Notes: generated by a model not told the origin, from the sequence alone. A stretch of DNA of 50,965 nucleotides from Stagonosporopsis chrysanthemi (GCA_022560025.1 JAFISE010000200.1:1-50965), one strand, 5' to 3'; shown: positions 1-11,500, counted from the stretch's first letter. Program-made: numbers and translations.

Positions 1-1030
1 GTAGCTGTAAACAGCGCTAGTGCAGGAGAGGCAGCCTCGTCTCACCAGAGGTGAGGTGAAACTGCATGTGAGGCAGGAGATGCCCTCAACCGTGACACTA
101 TCCAATCGGCCGCGTTAGTAAATGCACGCGATGACCAACGCGTAATTAGCTGAATCGATTAAGGGAGTCGCTACTACTATTGCAAGAAGTGCATAGACGT
201 TCAATTCTAATAGTAGTCTATGCAAATTGTTGCAACAACTAAAGAAACCATCCGCTGAGGGCCACAGGTACAGCCATCGTGTATCAAGGGCAAAACACTG
301 AGGGATGCAAGTGCGACGGTGCTCGGGTACCAATCCCCAGCCGAGCTCGGCTAAGGCCGCCGTATTGCAGGTGAAAATTGTAGATGGCGTGGATCTATCT
401 ATTAGTCTTGCGGCGGACAATACCTCGTTGGTAGATGTCAATCGGTCCTCGTCCAGATGCATGAAATCATTCCTGTCGAAGCTGCGCGCACAGGCAGTGT
501 CGAACATATCGCCAGTTACCTTCACAGCCATCGTCACAGGTCATCACGCTCATGATTCAGCATGCGGGGCCGAAAGCAGACGGTAAGCGCTGCTAGTCGC
601 TGCCGTACTAAGCGTGGTACGTCAACAGTACCATGACAAGGCAGCTGTCAGCTAGTGCTGTAATATGACGGCCTATCAGAACCGTCCCAGACATGAATTA
701 CTCGTGTTGCTCAAATAATGCTGCAACGCCGGACAAATGGCACCGTGGCGAATACTCTCTGATTGAGCAACGTCTGGTGTGTAGCGGGGACTGGTGACCC
801 TGACCGTTTTGACAGCTCCGACTGCCTAATGCTAGGCAATCAAATGATCGTACGCTGCTAGTACGGGAATGCCATCAGCAATGCTGCAGTCGGAGCGGTC
901 ACGGGATGATGGTGTTCGACCGCAAACATGGTATGCATCCTCACGAGACCAGCTGAGATCGTCCTGAGACAATACGGCAACCTTCGCGAGCCAGGCTCAC
1001 CTGTTCAATTGATGCTTTTTTTCTAATGAA
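1..1030. other. Unique, non-RIP DNA left of the transposon block
   Basis: Base composition is ordinary, with CpA, CpG and CpC all present, in contrast to the TA-saturated DNA that begins near 1040. I recognise no gene. Two overlapping frames on opposite strands (115-537 minus, 305-586 plus) compete. Short hairpins occur at 849-865 and as an 11-bp inverted pair at 815-825 / 886-896. The stretch may be intergenic or part of an old, unrecognised repeat. Confidence 0.6.
115..537 (-). CDS. Possible small hypothetical protein (140 aa), unsupported
   Basis: An open frame of 140 codons starts MTMAVKVTGDMF and ends at a stop at 115. It has a leucine-rich, mildly hydrophobic C-terminal half (about residues 105-135) and several cysteines. 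No family is recognised, no intron is needed, and another frame of 93 codons overlaps it on the plus strand. It is the longest frame left of the RIP block, but a frame of this size can arise by chance at this composition. It could also be the remnant of a gene cut by the nearby transposons. Confidence 0.2.
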   Translation of the reverse strand: MTMAVKVTGDMFDTACARSFDRNDFMHLDEDRLTSTNEVLSAARLIDRSTPSTIFTCNTAALAELGWGLVPEHRRTCIPQCFALDTRWLYLWPSADGFFSCCNNLHRLLLELNVYALLAIVVATPLIDSANYALVIACIY

Positions 1031-2119
1031 CTACCGCAGGTTCCTCTGCCGCGGGCGTTAAATGACAGGTCAAGTTGTGATGTTTAGTAGTGTGAAAACA
1101 GTACTTTCTGCAACACTAGATTTCCTTGCAGATATAAGACAGTGATTTTATCTAATAAAGCGTACTAGGTACGCAAGCAATGTAGTGCAAGCCTAGCATT
1201 GCTTAGACGCACATATATAATATATTTGACTTGAACTAATTAAGACAGGATTAGCTAACGAAGATACAAGGCTGATAAAGATGCTAAGCTGTCGTAATAC
1301 ACTGTAAGATCTAGAGTGTTAGTAGGATAGTAGTTAAAGAGCTTAGAGTAGACATCTGCATAATTAGCTGCAGCATTTATAATAGGCTTGTATTAACAGT
1401 TAGAAGACTATATAGCTTAGACAAAGATTAATCTATATATGCTATACAGAACCTAAGTTTATATAGTTCTTAATTATTCTTTCTAATAAGATCTATTAGT
1501 AATAGCTCTTCTCCTACTTATAACAAAGGCCTACTACTTTATCTACCTATATAGACAACTTTATATTAGCAAAGTAATAAGCTCTTATATTTACTCTAAT
1601 ATTACTAGTTCTTCTAGGTTTGTTAGTATTATATAGTTTAAAATCGGTTAAAAACTAGCTTTACTAAGCCTTTACTAAAATACTCTTTTTATACTAATAT
1701 TATAACAACAACCTATTATTAACGCGTCTTAAGAAGCTTAGATACAGCTTACGCTTTAAGCTCTTAAGAAAGACGCAAATCTCTCTTAGCAACGTGCTGT
1801 AGCTATCTATAAAGTGCCTTAAAGCACACTAAGCTATTAACATACTAGACAACCTTTACAAGGTAATTGTTAGAACCTAGCCTAAGCTGCTAAGCTAAAC
1901 AAGCACTAAAAAGGTTAACAGTACTTACAGACTGTAAGTACAGGCTTAAAGTAGTACTATATTGTTACTGTTAGCCTAGCTAGGGTCTAATAGTCTAGGG
2001 CCTAACAGTAATACTATACCTAACTTACAAAGGTTAGATAATAACAAGGAGATAATAATTATTAAGTATATACTTAAGCTAGACACGTAAAGATATAGCC
2101 CCTAGCTAGTAGATATAGC

Positions 2120-2995
2120 TAGGCTAGCAAACTAGGTACTTCTATGTACTTAGAGTCTCTAACTTTAAGTAGGTATAACTTTATAGTTCTTTAAGATATA
2201 GCTTAGTAATTTATTATATAATAAAATAAGCTAAGCTAGAGCTCTTAAATAAGCTACTATTTGCTTAATTTAGATTAATTTTAGCTTAGATATATTGCTT
2301 AGAACCTATAAAGAGTTTGTAGACTCTAGAGTTAGGTAGAAGTAGAGGTAGTACAAACTATCTAGCTATTCTAGGCAATATAACTAAGCTAAAATTAATC
2401 TAAATTAGGCAAATAGTAGCTTATTTAAAAGTTCTAGCTTAGTATATTCTATTATACAATATATTACTAAGCTGTATCTTAAAGAACTATAGAGTTATAC
2501 CTAGAGTAGCGAGCTAGGTACCCCTGTGTACTTAGAGTCTCTAACTTTAGGTAGGTATAACTCTTTGAATATTTAAGATATAGCTTAGTAATATATTACA
2601 CGATAGAATACGCTAAGCTAGGACTTTTAAAAGAGCTACTGCTTGCTTAATTTAGATTAGATTTAGCTTAGATATGTTGCCTAGAATAGCTAGATAGTTT
2701 GTACTACCCCTATCCCTACCTAACCCTAGGGTCTACAAACTCTCTATAGGATCTAAGCAATATATCTAAGCTAAAACTAATCTAAATTAGGCAAGCAGTA
2801 GCTCTTTTAAAAGTCCTAGCTTAGCGTATTCTATTGTGTAATATATTACTAAGCTATATCTTAAAGAACTATAAAGTTATACCTACCTAAAGTTAAAGAC
2901 TCCAAGTACACAGGGGTACCTAGCTTGCTAGCCTAGTTATACCTACTTAAAGTTAGAGACTCTAAGTACACAAAGATGCTAAGTTTGCTAGCCTA
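2120..2995. mobile_element. hAT-type miniature element MITE1 (434 bp, split by MITE2)
   Basis: The element starts TAGGCTAGCAAACTAGG and ends with the reverse complement (..TTTGCTAGCCTA). It is flanked on both sides by the same 8 bp, GATATAGC (2112-2119 and 2996-3003), which is the target duplication length of hAT transposons. Almost the whole element is a long inverted repeat with a short central spacer (foldback type) and no coding capacity. After subtracting the nested MITE2 and its duplication its length is 434 bp, identical to MITE2. Its tips closely resemble those of the 6-kb hAT element at 41883-47901. Confidence 0.85.
2502..2935. mobile_element. hAT-type miniature element MITE2 (434 bp) nested in MITE1
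   Basis: A second copy of the same foldback element, inserted in the right arm of MITE1. It is flanked by an exact 8-bp duplication GTTATACC (2494-2501 and 2936-2943). Left tip TAGAGTAGCGAGCTAGG, right tip ..AGCTTGCTAGCCTA. It retains more cytosines than MITE1 (for example GGTACCCCTGTGTAC), consistent with a younger insertion that received fewer RIP mutations. No coding potential is seen, so it must have been mobilised in trans by a hAT transposase. Confidence 0.87.
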
Positions 2996-4280
2996 GATAT
3001 AGCTACTATAGCTAATTCTCTGCGCGCTAAGTACAATCTAGGCCTTGTTAGTATAAACTAGCTTAGTATATCTATAAAGTATTAGCTAGAGCTTAAAGTA
3101 AAGTTTAATTAGAGATATAACTATAAGCAAGCCTTCTATAAGGATTTAGAGGTTGTACAAAGCTAGTTTAGCCTAGTAGCTAATATTAAAGCTAAGCATA
3201 GCATCTAGAATAATCATACTTACAAGTTTAATAAGACAGGCTTTATAATAGGCTATATCTCTTTAAAAGCAGTTGTTATAGCTTAAAGAGACAAGAAAGG
3301 CTAAAGATAGTCTAGCAAGGCAACTATAAGTAAATAATAGTTATATAGAGTATTAATATAAAAAAAAAGGCTATTTTACTTTTTATTATCTTTAAAACAT
3401 ACTACTGCTTTTAAAGCTAGTACAAAGAAGAAGACCTAACCTAAGACTAAGTTATTAGAGTCTCTAGTAGTAGCTAGACTAATAAAAAGCTTAGTCTAGC
3501 TTAGTTAAAACACTTTAACGCGTATTTAAAAGAGTGTAGTATTAGTTTCTACTACCTACTAGTTATTAATAGCTATAAGAGCTATAACTTGCTCTAATTC
3601 TAGTAATACTATAAAGACAATAAGATTGTTACTATACATATACTTCTTTACTTATTATCCTTCTTATAGCTACTAAATACAGGTTATTTTGCTTCTTTAA
3701 ACTAAGTATATAGGCGCTAAGCTAAAATGCTTATATATAACTAGATTATTTACTTTATAAAGACTAAGTTCTTTCTATACTTTAAAGCAGCTTACAATAT
3801 AGTATTTACTACTAGCAATATCTAAAAAGAGTTCTAAGGTGCTAGATTAGTCTCTTTTACTTAAAATAGGTTATTTTAACTCTTAATATAGAGCTACAGA
3901 CTCTATTACTACTACTTTCTACTAATAGCAAGCTCTAGCAGTTATAAACCTCTAGCAATACTCTAGAATTTAGGTTGCAATTAACTCTAATTTAAGAAAA
4001 GTATAGGAAGTAGCAAGGTAGCTTACTAAACTCTATTCTAAGTGCACTTAAGTACTATATAAAGAGAGGAGTAATTCTATCTTATAAGCTAGTTTTAGCC
4101 TAATAGAAAATTAGCAAGCTTTAAGCAGCTAGTAAAGATACTGTATAATAGAAATTATATAAAAGAAAGTAGGTTTAGAAGAAAGAGACTCTAATAGTTA
4201 GAGATAGGTAGTAACTAGTAGCTTTAAAAGAGTTTAGGGCGTGTAGTAATAAGAAAAAGCTAAAGAAGTAAGTGTGTACT

Positions 4281-4765
4281 TAAGCTAGCAAATAGGTTTA
4301 GAGTACCTAGCAGTAAGTAAAGGTTAGGTTAAAGTTGCACAGACCTTAGAGTAGTAGTTAGGTTAGAGTTATAAAGGCTAGGAGTAGAAGTTAAGTAAGA
4401 GTACTTCTAGCATAAGTAGAGGTAGAGGTTAGGTTGCACAGACTTAGGTTAAGGTTAGGTTAGAAGTACCTACTAGAGTACGTAATTTTAAGTTATAATA
4501 AATAGCTTATCTTGCTATAGAATAACTTTATTAGAGTAAGCCTACTATAGTGTATACTAATAAGTAGTAATAATTAGCCTTCTTACTATAGGATAAAATC
4601 TTCTACAATATTAGTACAACCTCTACTTTACTCTAACTCTAAGTAGAGACAACTTAATACCTACCTACTTAGCATTAACTTAGCGCAGGTAAGAGTTAGG
4701 TAGGGGTTAAGTACTATTACGTGCTACTCTAACCCCTACCTAACTCTTACCTATTTGCTAGCCTA
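4281..4765 (-). mobile_element. hAT deletion derivative MITE3 (485 bp)
   Basis: Tips TAAGCTAGCAAATAGGT (4281) and ACCTATTTGCTAGCCTA (to 4765) match those of the 6-kb hAT element. The flanking octamers TGTGTACT (4273-4280) and TATATACT (4766-4773) differ only by RIP-type G-to-A changes. The left half carries the AGGTTAGG..TTGCACAGAC subterminal repeats found at the right end of the big hAT. The right half carries the 22-bp-arm hairpin (4687-4708 / 4731-4752) found at the left end of the big hAT (41896-41961). It therefore appears to be an internally deleted, inverted-orientation derivative of that element. Confidence 0.8.
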
Positions 4766-4773
4766 TATATACT

Positions 4774-6060
4774 TAAGAAAGTAAGCTAACTTAAAAGCGC
4801 TATAGAAAAAGTAATTAGACTAGCTATAATATATAAAGATACAAAATTAATATAAAAGTAGTCTCTAAATAATATTATATACTATAGTCTACTATAAAGT
4901 ACTAAAGTATACTATTTTAAGCTATAATAAGTTAGGTTTTAGTAGAAGCTTAGTAAAAGTAGCTTACTTACCTATTAGCGTACCTACTTATAAAGTACGT
5001 TAATAGTTTCTTAAATAAGTATATTAAGAGTATTAAGCTATACACTACTATATATTAGTTCTTTCTTAACTTGTAGTTTAAAGCCTTATTAAAACATAGT
5101 AAGTAGAGTAGTATTATCTTAGTTAGTATTAGCTGCAAGTTGTTAAAAGTTAGCAGTATAGTCTATAGCAAAGTTGCGCTGTTAGATATGCTAGATCTTG
5201 TATTGTATAATACTAGTTTATTAATAATTCTAAAAACTATCTTAACTTTCTCTTTAAAGTTATTAATATTACGTATCTATTTATTAACTTTATCTAAGGC
5301 CTTTCCTATAGTATACTATTAGAAGAATAGCTTAATCTACTTTAAGGCTTAGTTATATATATAACTAGCTATAAAAGTAACTTACTAGGCTTTTAGTATA
5401 CTCTATCTTTAAAACGTAAAGAACAAGTCTTACTAGAGTAGCTATTTATCTAGCTTGTTACAATCTCTATAGTAGAAGTTAAGCTTAGTAACAAAGATTA
5501 TATTGCTTTCTAAAGCTACCTTGTATATAAATAGAGCTTTATTTAAGCTGCTTAGAGTAGTCTAGTTTTCTAAGGTAATAGACATCTTAAGAGTATTTAA
5601 TATATCAAGGTTATACTTTAAGCAAAGCTTATAAGTACTATTTAATTAGTTCCTAGAGATAAATATAGTAACAAGAAGCTAAAGAAGTTAAAAGTTGTAG
5701 TAAGAAGTATAGATACAATCTATCTATCTTAAAAGTAAAAAGTAATAATAAGTAGTATAAAGTAGACTATCTAGCTAAAAGATTAGGCTAAGATCTACTA
5801 ATTTAGATTATTTCTTAGATAAAATCTAAACTATAAGAGTTAGGTTCTTATATACTATATACTACTAAGTAAAAGAGACTAATAGATAAGTAACTAGAGT
5901 TAGTCTTATAAAATAAAGGTGTTTTTTATAGACAGGCAGTATTATACTATACTTATTAACAAGCAAGAGTTATATATATTATATATGTTAACAAGCAAGT
6001 TATATAAGACCTAATAGCTAGTGTTATCTCTATAGTAGAGATAACACTCTACTTAGTACC
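4774..6060. other. RIP-degraded DNA of unknown origin
   Basis: TA-saturated DNA with no recognisable motif on either strand. The first part may be the 3' remainder of element D. A 12-bp word (TTAACAAGCAAG) occurs twice near 5956-6000. The chance frame at 5140-5322 has no features worth naming. Confidence 0.5.
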
Positions 6061-6561
6061 TTTCTTTAGTATAAAGCTAGAGGTCTAGTTAGTAGTTACT
6101 TATTACTGTGCTGTCTTCTTACATAGAATTGTAATAATAAGATAGATAAAGTATTTAATTATAAACTGTATAAACTAGCTCTTAATTATATATTTCTTAG
6201 CTATAGATAATATAAAGCTTTATATTATCTCTTTTATAAGTAGTATAAAACAAGTAGTAAGCTTCTTAATATATACTATTAGCTTTTATTCTACTTATAG
6301 AGTAAGCTTTTATTATGCAATAATCTTCTCTTAATATAGGTATGTCTTACTCCTCTATATACGCGTTAACGTTAACTGTATAACACTATACTTTTCTACT
6401 ATTTTAGACTATAGGTTCTTATCTTTAGATATAAAAGTATTACACTCTAACAAAGCTTTTTATATACTTATTGTGTTGTGTTGTTGTAGATATATAAGGA
6501 TAGGGGTGTTTTAGTAGTTTAGCGCATTAACTAAATCTGCGTATTAAGTGCACAGATATAG
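6061..6561 (-). mobile_element. Truncated C-type pogo element (5' end only)
   Basis: Read on the minus strand, this starts at 6561 with CTATATCTGTGCAC and continues through GCTAAACTACTAAAACAC. That is the RIP-mutated 5' terminal region also seen at 48799 (CTGTGTCTATGCGCG.., then the same GCTAAACTACTAAAACAC). The match runs into the N-terminal part of the transposase (compare 49040-49210) and is lost near 6060. A TA dinucleotide (6562-6563) separates it from the next element. The rest of the element is missing. Confidence 0.7.
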
Positions 6562-6563
6562 TA

Positions 6564-8698
6564 CTATATCTGTGCACTTAATATACAGATTTAACTAATA
6601 TATAGTTTAATACTTTTAGTAGCTAATATAAATAAGGTTATAGAGCTATATATAATAGTTATTATTATAAGATATTTTAGTACAGTATTCTATAGACCTA
6701 TATAACAAAGTTCTTATGCAAAAGTTATCTATATAAAGTAGCAGTACAGCTGCTATAGGTAGTGTGTGTACAAGCTAGTAAAAGAGGCATTGCAGGCTTT
6801 AGGCAACTACAAGTACTTACAGTATAATATATAGGCTTTAGTTTAACTATAGAAGCTTTTAAGGTTATAGTCTTACCTCTTTAGAACTGTTGTATAGCTT
6901 TTGCAGCGTTGTTAGCCTATTTAGCAGCAGCTCTAGCAGCTTTCTAGGCGTCTATTGCTTAACATTCTTCTACCTTTATTCTTGCACGCTCTTTCTTCTC
7001 TCTTACCTACTATTAATACTTCTCTTCTTTAATCTTCTCCTTGTATAGCTTATTAGCAGCTGCTAACTCCTTTATCTTTGCTTTTTTTTACTCTTTCTTC
7101 TCTTTGTTCTTCTTATTAATAGCTATTTAAACCTGTGCCTCCTAAATAGACTAAGGAGACTATACTATTACTTTGCTATAGTACTTCTAATGCTGTTGCA
7201 GGTCTAATTACTTGCTAGGTTACTTTTAACACTTTTGCTTTAAGTATAGCTTCTGCTTTAAGCTATTAAGTTTGCTGTAAAAAAGCTCTACCTAAGTTAA
7301 TAGGTAGTAGATAGTTTAGCTAAGCTTCTGTGTACTTACACTGTACAGATCCTTTACTTCTACACGTAGTATAGTACAAGCTTATAGCTAATCTTCTACA
7401 GAATAGGCAGTAGAACTAAAAGTAACTAAGCCTAAGCTTGTAGGTATTGTATAGCAGAATCTATTAAGTATAACGTTAGAGTTTAGTAAGTCTATTTCTA
7501 TAGTAGTAAAGGCGTTTTGTATAAGCTTATCTTTAAACGTGTGCACCTAGGCAGGCTAGAATAGGCTAAAAAAGTTAGCTTTTGTTAACAGCAATAGACC
7601 TTAAGTCTTCTAAAAGTAATTATCTAGCTTAGAAGTATATATAGAGAAGAAAGGCTTAAAGCAGACTATATCTAATAGCTGCAGCGTCTAGGTACTGTAA
7701 GGTAGCAAAACAGCTAGTATAATCTAATTCTAATTACAGTAGTTAATAAAGTCTTGTATTAGGTAGCTCTTATAGCTATCTACTATTAAAAGCCTATAGC
7801 TTCTGCGCACTTTTACCTTAGTATAACAGTTAAACACCTGCTTAAGCTAGGCTAATCTAATGTTATTGTTTGTCTAGCCTGTAGGCAAAGAAGCTACGTA
7901 AACTTAGTATATTTCTGCCTTAATATTAGCTACCTAATAACTCTAGATTGTAGAGTTTTTTAATACAAATATAATGCTAGGAGGCAGAGTAGTCCTATTA
8001 GTATAGATAGAAGCTAGTAAGCTTACCTACTCTTGCAAGCTATCTTAACAAGCTTGCTAAACTTCTTTCTTCTTATATTAACGCCTAATAAAGATACACT
8101 TTGTCCTTTCTAGTACTTTAATTGCAAAGCCCTTCTTATCTATATTGTACGTGTTCTTAGGTTTAATGTTGTATTTAGCAATCTTTTACTGCAGTAGGTT
8201 AAAGTATAGCTTATACTTATACCTAGACTTAGCATTGTAGTAATTAGAGTCTATACCTATTGTCTATTAGTAGGTAAGCTAGTTAAGGTAACAGTTAAAG
8301 AAGCGTGTAACCTAGCTATTAGAGATAGGAGTTTGCGCAATAGTAGAAGCAAAATTGCATACTATAGTGCGTAAAGGTATTATATAACACGTAGTAAGTA
8401 AATTTATATACTTTATAAAGTTTAATTCTTATTGTAAGGTAAGCTTCTGCTACTGCTTATTAGCAACTGCTTAGAGAACCTAATTGCATTAATAGACACA
8501 ACAATATAGAGTAATTAATACTGTGTTTTTTTACAATCTAAGTATATATAAATTTATTGCTAGGCTTTAAATTATAGATTTTTATAATAGTATTATTTAT
8601 TTCTAGCATAGTAGTAGAGTTATTATATATTAAAATAAGTGCGTTGTTTAGTTATACTGTATATTAGTTAAATCTGTATATTAGGTACACAGATATAG
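6564..8698 (-). mobile_element. Complete A-type pogo element A' (2135 bp), RIP-mutated
   Basis: Terminal inverted repeats start CTATATCTGTGCACTTAA (6564) and, reading inward from the other end, CTATATCTGTGTACCTAA (8698). TA dinucleotides flank it at 6562-6563 and 8699-8700. On the minus strand it carries remains of a pogo transposase; the lysine/glutamate-rich C-terminal tail lies at about 6830-7140. Its length of 2135 bp equals that of the right-hand A element (40635-48796) once the hAT inside that copy is removed. All frames are closed by RIP. Confidence 0.82.
6800..8600 (-). pseudogene. Pogo-like transposase pseudogene of element A'
   Basis: Minus-strand remains of a DDE transposase. The C-terminal Lys/Glu/Ala-rich tail (about 6830-7140) aligns with the readable copies at 16342-16785 and 48230-48640. 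The segment RC(7260-7500) aligns base by base with 47910-48090 of the right-hand copy and shows the uninterrupted version of the site where the big hAT inserted there. Stop codons occur every few codons, nearly all TAG or TAA from RIP. Family role: cut-and-paste transposition at TA; inactive here. Confidence 0.72.
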
Positions 8699-8829
8699 TA
8701 CTATGTCTATACGCATAATACCTAGATTTATATAATACCTAATTACTAAAACAAGTATCTATCTTTAACACGTTATAACTTAACAACTATAGCACCTATT
8801 AATAATACGCTTACAGCAATTAAAGCGCT

Positions 8830-9907
8830 AGAACTAGGAGAGAAACTTGTATATTAAACAATTGCTAATTAGTTTGCTATTAATTGCTTAACACTAGCGC
8901 AGAGACATAGAGGTATTTAGGCACCTTTAGAGATTAAGAACCTTAACTAGCAGAAGCTTACTCTATAATAAGAAGTAGAGCTTATAAAGTATATAAAAGA
9001 GCTTACTGCTTGTTATATACTTTTTATAAGAAAGATAATACAAAATTTTATATTATCTATAGCTAAGAAATATGTAAGCAAGAGCTAGGTTACTTAGTTT
9101 ATTAATAACTACTCTATCTATCTTATCTCTTAATACTTAATAGGTATAGATGCTAATTATTACAACGCTGATTTATATTAAAAGTACAAGCTCTACTTTA
9201 ACTTATTATAACGTAAGATTACTAAATATAGTTAACAGCTACTATATATATAATATAGATAAAAAGGGCTCTATAATTAAGATTACTACTAGAACTAAAT
9301 ATATATTTAGTAGGCAGATATAAGAAAAAAGAGAAGTTAAGGTATTACTTTAAGATAGTAATTAGGTATAAGTAATGCTGCTAGCCTGTGTGTGTAGTAA
9401 TAAGACAGTACTGCTGCTAGGTCTCTTCTACAAGTCTGCTAACAGTACCCTGTAATTAAGCTAGGTAGAAGAGATAAAGCTAGGAGTACACAATGTACTT
9501 GTTTCTTCTTTACCTACTAGCTAGACTAACAATAATATAGGCCTTGCCTAGCTTTAACAGGTGTTTAATTGCTTTACTAAGACTAAGGTATAGAAAAAGT
9601 AGTATCTCTTAATTCTTAACAGCTATAGATCTTATATAATAATAGACTTTATTAACTACTATAATTAGAATAAAATACTCTTAGCTATTCTTCTTTTTTA
9701 CTTAACCTACACACTAAAGCTATTAGATATAGTATTATTTAAGCCTTTCTTAACTGTGTATCTAAAGGAGCTTACAACACACCTTTATAATAGCTAGAGA
9801 CTATTAGTAATTAAGAAGAGCAACTTCTTCTACTTATTCTAGAAGGCCTAGATAAGCATGTTTACTTAGGAGTTAATACTTAAGACTTTTAAGGTAACAA
9901 GTATAGT
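8830..9907 (+). pseudogene. Pogo-like transposase of C1, N-terminal and DDE part, RIP-destroyed
   Basis: Stop-ridden plus-strand frame with family blocks still visible. Near 9240-9310 IYNIDKK..IIKITTRTKYIFSR matches the first catalytic block of fungal pogo proteins (NMDEKG..G....R.KRIFSR), with Glu changed to Lys as RIP would do. Near 9600-9690 the LILNSYRSY..NFINYY stretch matches the LILDGH block, with the catalytic Asp turned to Asn. Near 9840 the FWKAWISTF stretch precedes KTFKxTxIxP, where the LINE interrupts. The remainder of the same protein lies at 16035-16788. Confidence 0.75.
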
Positions 9908-10074
9908 GCCTTTTTAACTTATACTACTAAATACCAACTTTTTAATTTTTAGGTTCTTTTTCTAAAGGCTCTAAAAATCCTAGCAAATTAACTAGGCTTA
10001 CTATAGCAACTCTAAAAATATATCTAATTCTTCTTATACTCTTTGCACAACGTGCAAAAAGGCGCGTAGTAAAA

Positions 10075-11500
10075 ATAACAGAGTTTTCTGCTCTCTCTAG
10101 CTTTCTAACTTCTTAGTATACAGGGTCCTTAGACTCTAAGTCTCCTTAATACCTTAATAACTGCGCCTTAGAACAGCTTTAGAGGATCTTAAATTATTAG
10201 GCCCCCTCTCTAAGCAGCCTAAACCTTAGTAGAAGTGCTCTTAAACTCTAAGTCTCTAATACTGTCTAACGCTATATTACTAAGACTTAGGAGATTACCT
10301 AGCTATAGAACACTATTACTACTGCCTTTGCAGCAGCTGTAGATTATTATACAGAAGGCTATTCTAACTCTTAAAAAGCTAAGATTGCTGCAGAACTGCA
10401 GTAGAGAGTTATTAAAGCTCTAACCTCTTTCTCTTAAAGTAATTCTCTCTTTAGCTTCTGCTAGAGCAGTAATACTAATTAAAGTAACTCTAGAAGCTAA
10501 GAATTAAGATGCTGCTCTTAGGCAGACGTAGCTAGAAACCTCTAAAATACAGTGCTAAGCAGGGGCAGTAGTAAGCTTTTAAACTCTGCTAGGTCCTAGC
10601 CTAACCTGCCTTTTAAGCTAAAGAAAGACATTTAAATTTTTGTTACAATCTCTAACTTATTAGTGTAATTATAACAACTTTCTCTCTTTATAATAAAATA
10701 GGCAGTATATAAGAGTATAGAAGAAATTACTTTTTAAGATATTTCTACTATATTGCTAATTAATACAAGCTAGGCAATTACGCTAGCAAATAAAATAATT
10801 AGAGATTAACTTTTAACTTAAAGAAACTAAGAGCTTATAGTAAAAGCTCTAGGCAGAGAAGCAATTAAGATCTTAGAACACTAGATTAACTGTGCTGTGC
10901 AAGGAGTACCTAGCTCTTTCTAGACTCTAGACAGTACTAAACTACTTACTACTACCTAGCTAGTAAAAGAAGAAGTCTGCTTGCAAACAGGCAAGCAGCT
11001 AGTTAGCTGTAGGCCTTTATACTGTAAAGCTAACTAGAATAGACTTACTATATAGATTATATTATATAAAGAGCTAGTCTGCTTATTTTAGCTTTTTAGT
11101 ACTAGCTAATTCTTAAAAGAAATCTATAAACACCTTACTATCTAGAGATATAACTTAGGCTGCTAGTAGTACTATAATATTACTTACTATCTATAAGTTG
11201 CCTACTGTGTATACTATAGAGACTATACAGATAGATACTAAGAGCTCTATAGTATAGACTGTTACTATAAAGCTAAGTGTGCTAACTACTATAGCCTATA
11301 CCTAGCTAGTTACTCTAACTACCTAGCTACTTTCTACTAGGTGCATAGACATACAATTAAGCCTACTAAGGCTAAACTAAATACTGTCTACTGTACAGGC
11401 AGAGCAATATATTAGTATCTCTACAAGACAGTAGAGGCAACTCTTTACTAGATAATACTACAGTATAAAGGTACTCTTCTAGAGGCTGCTTAAAAGATTC
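10075..11500 (+). pseudogene. LINE ORF1 (gag-like) pseudogene
   Basis: Aligns along its first 890 bp with the nearly intact copy at 50168-50965, differing by C-to-T and G-to-A changes; the start ATG has become ATA (10075-10077). It ends in a cysteine/histidine-rich part near 11150-11330 (for example CYYKAKCANYY), which corresponds to the CCHC zinc knuckles that bind RNA in these proteins. The end is approximate. More than a dozen stops make it non-functional. Confidence 0.72.

Larger units (their letters stand above)
1725..4280 (+). pseudogene. Pogo-like DDE transposase pseudogene of element D
   Basis: Stop-riddled frame in which family motifs remain readable. Near 1735-1850 lies a Psq/CENP-B type helix-turn-helix (ALKKDANLSL, then AAIYKVP with RIP changes). 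Near 3195-3260 AKHSI..NHTYKFNKTGF matches the first catalytic Asp block (NFDETGF), with Asp replaced by Asn as expected from RIP. At 3330-3480 a stretch matches the PPFIIFKG region, and near 3560 the INSYKSY block matches the second catalytic motif (DGHESH). Family knowledge: these proteins cut and paste the element at TA dinucleotides. The frame is interrupted by the hAT miniature elements at 2120-2995 and cannot encode a protein. Confidence 0.65.
1640..4900 (+). mobile_element. RIP-degraded pogo/Fot1-like DNA transposon (element D), ends not resolved
   Basis: A degraded Tc1/mariner-superfamily (pogo) element read on the plus strand. Its transposase remains can be followed from the N-terminal helix-turn-helix near 1735-1850 to the end of the DDE domain near 3870, with three hAT miniature elements inserted (2120-2995 with a nested copy, and 4281-4765). 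I could not identify its terminal inverted repeats, so the limits are approximate. It differs from the A- and C-type pogo elements further right: its DDE core follows the 'FDETGF' pattern rather than 'IDEKG'. Confidence 0.65.

Noticed and set aside
2118..3003. CRISPR-like or tandem repeat array because of many repeated words
   Set aside because: The repetition is explained by two nested foldback elements with defined ends; there are no spacers.
4310..4460. AGGTTAGG-rich stretch suggesting telomere-like repeats
   Set aside because: These are subterminal repeats of the hAT family, also present at 47700-47850 and bounded by hAT tips and 8-bp duplications.
5140..5322. 60-codon open frame inside the left RIP block
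   Set aside because: It is hydrophobic only because the DNA is TA-rich, has no family motif, and is surrounded by closed frames. A chance frame.
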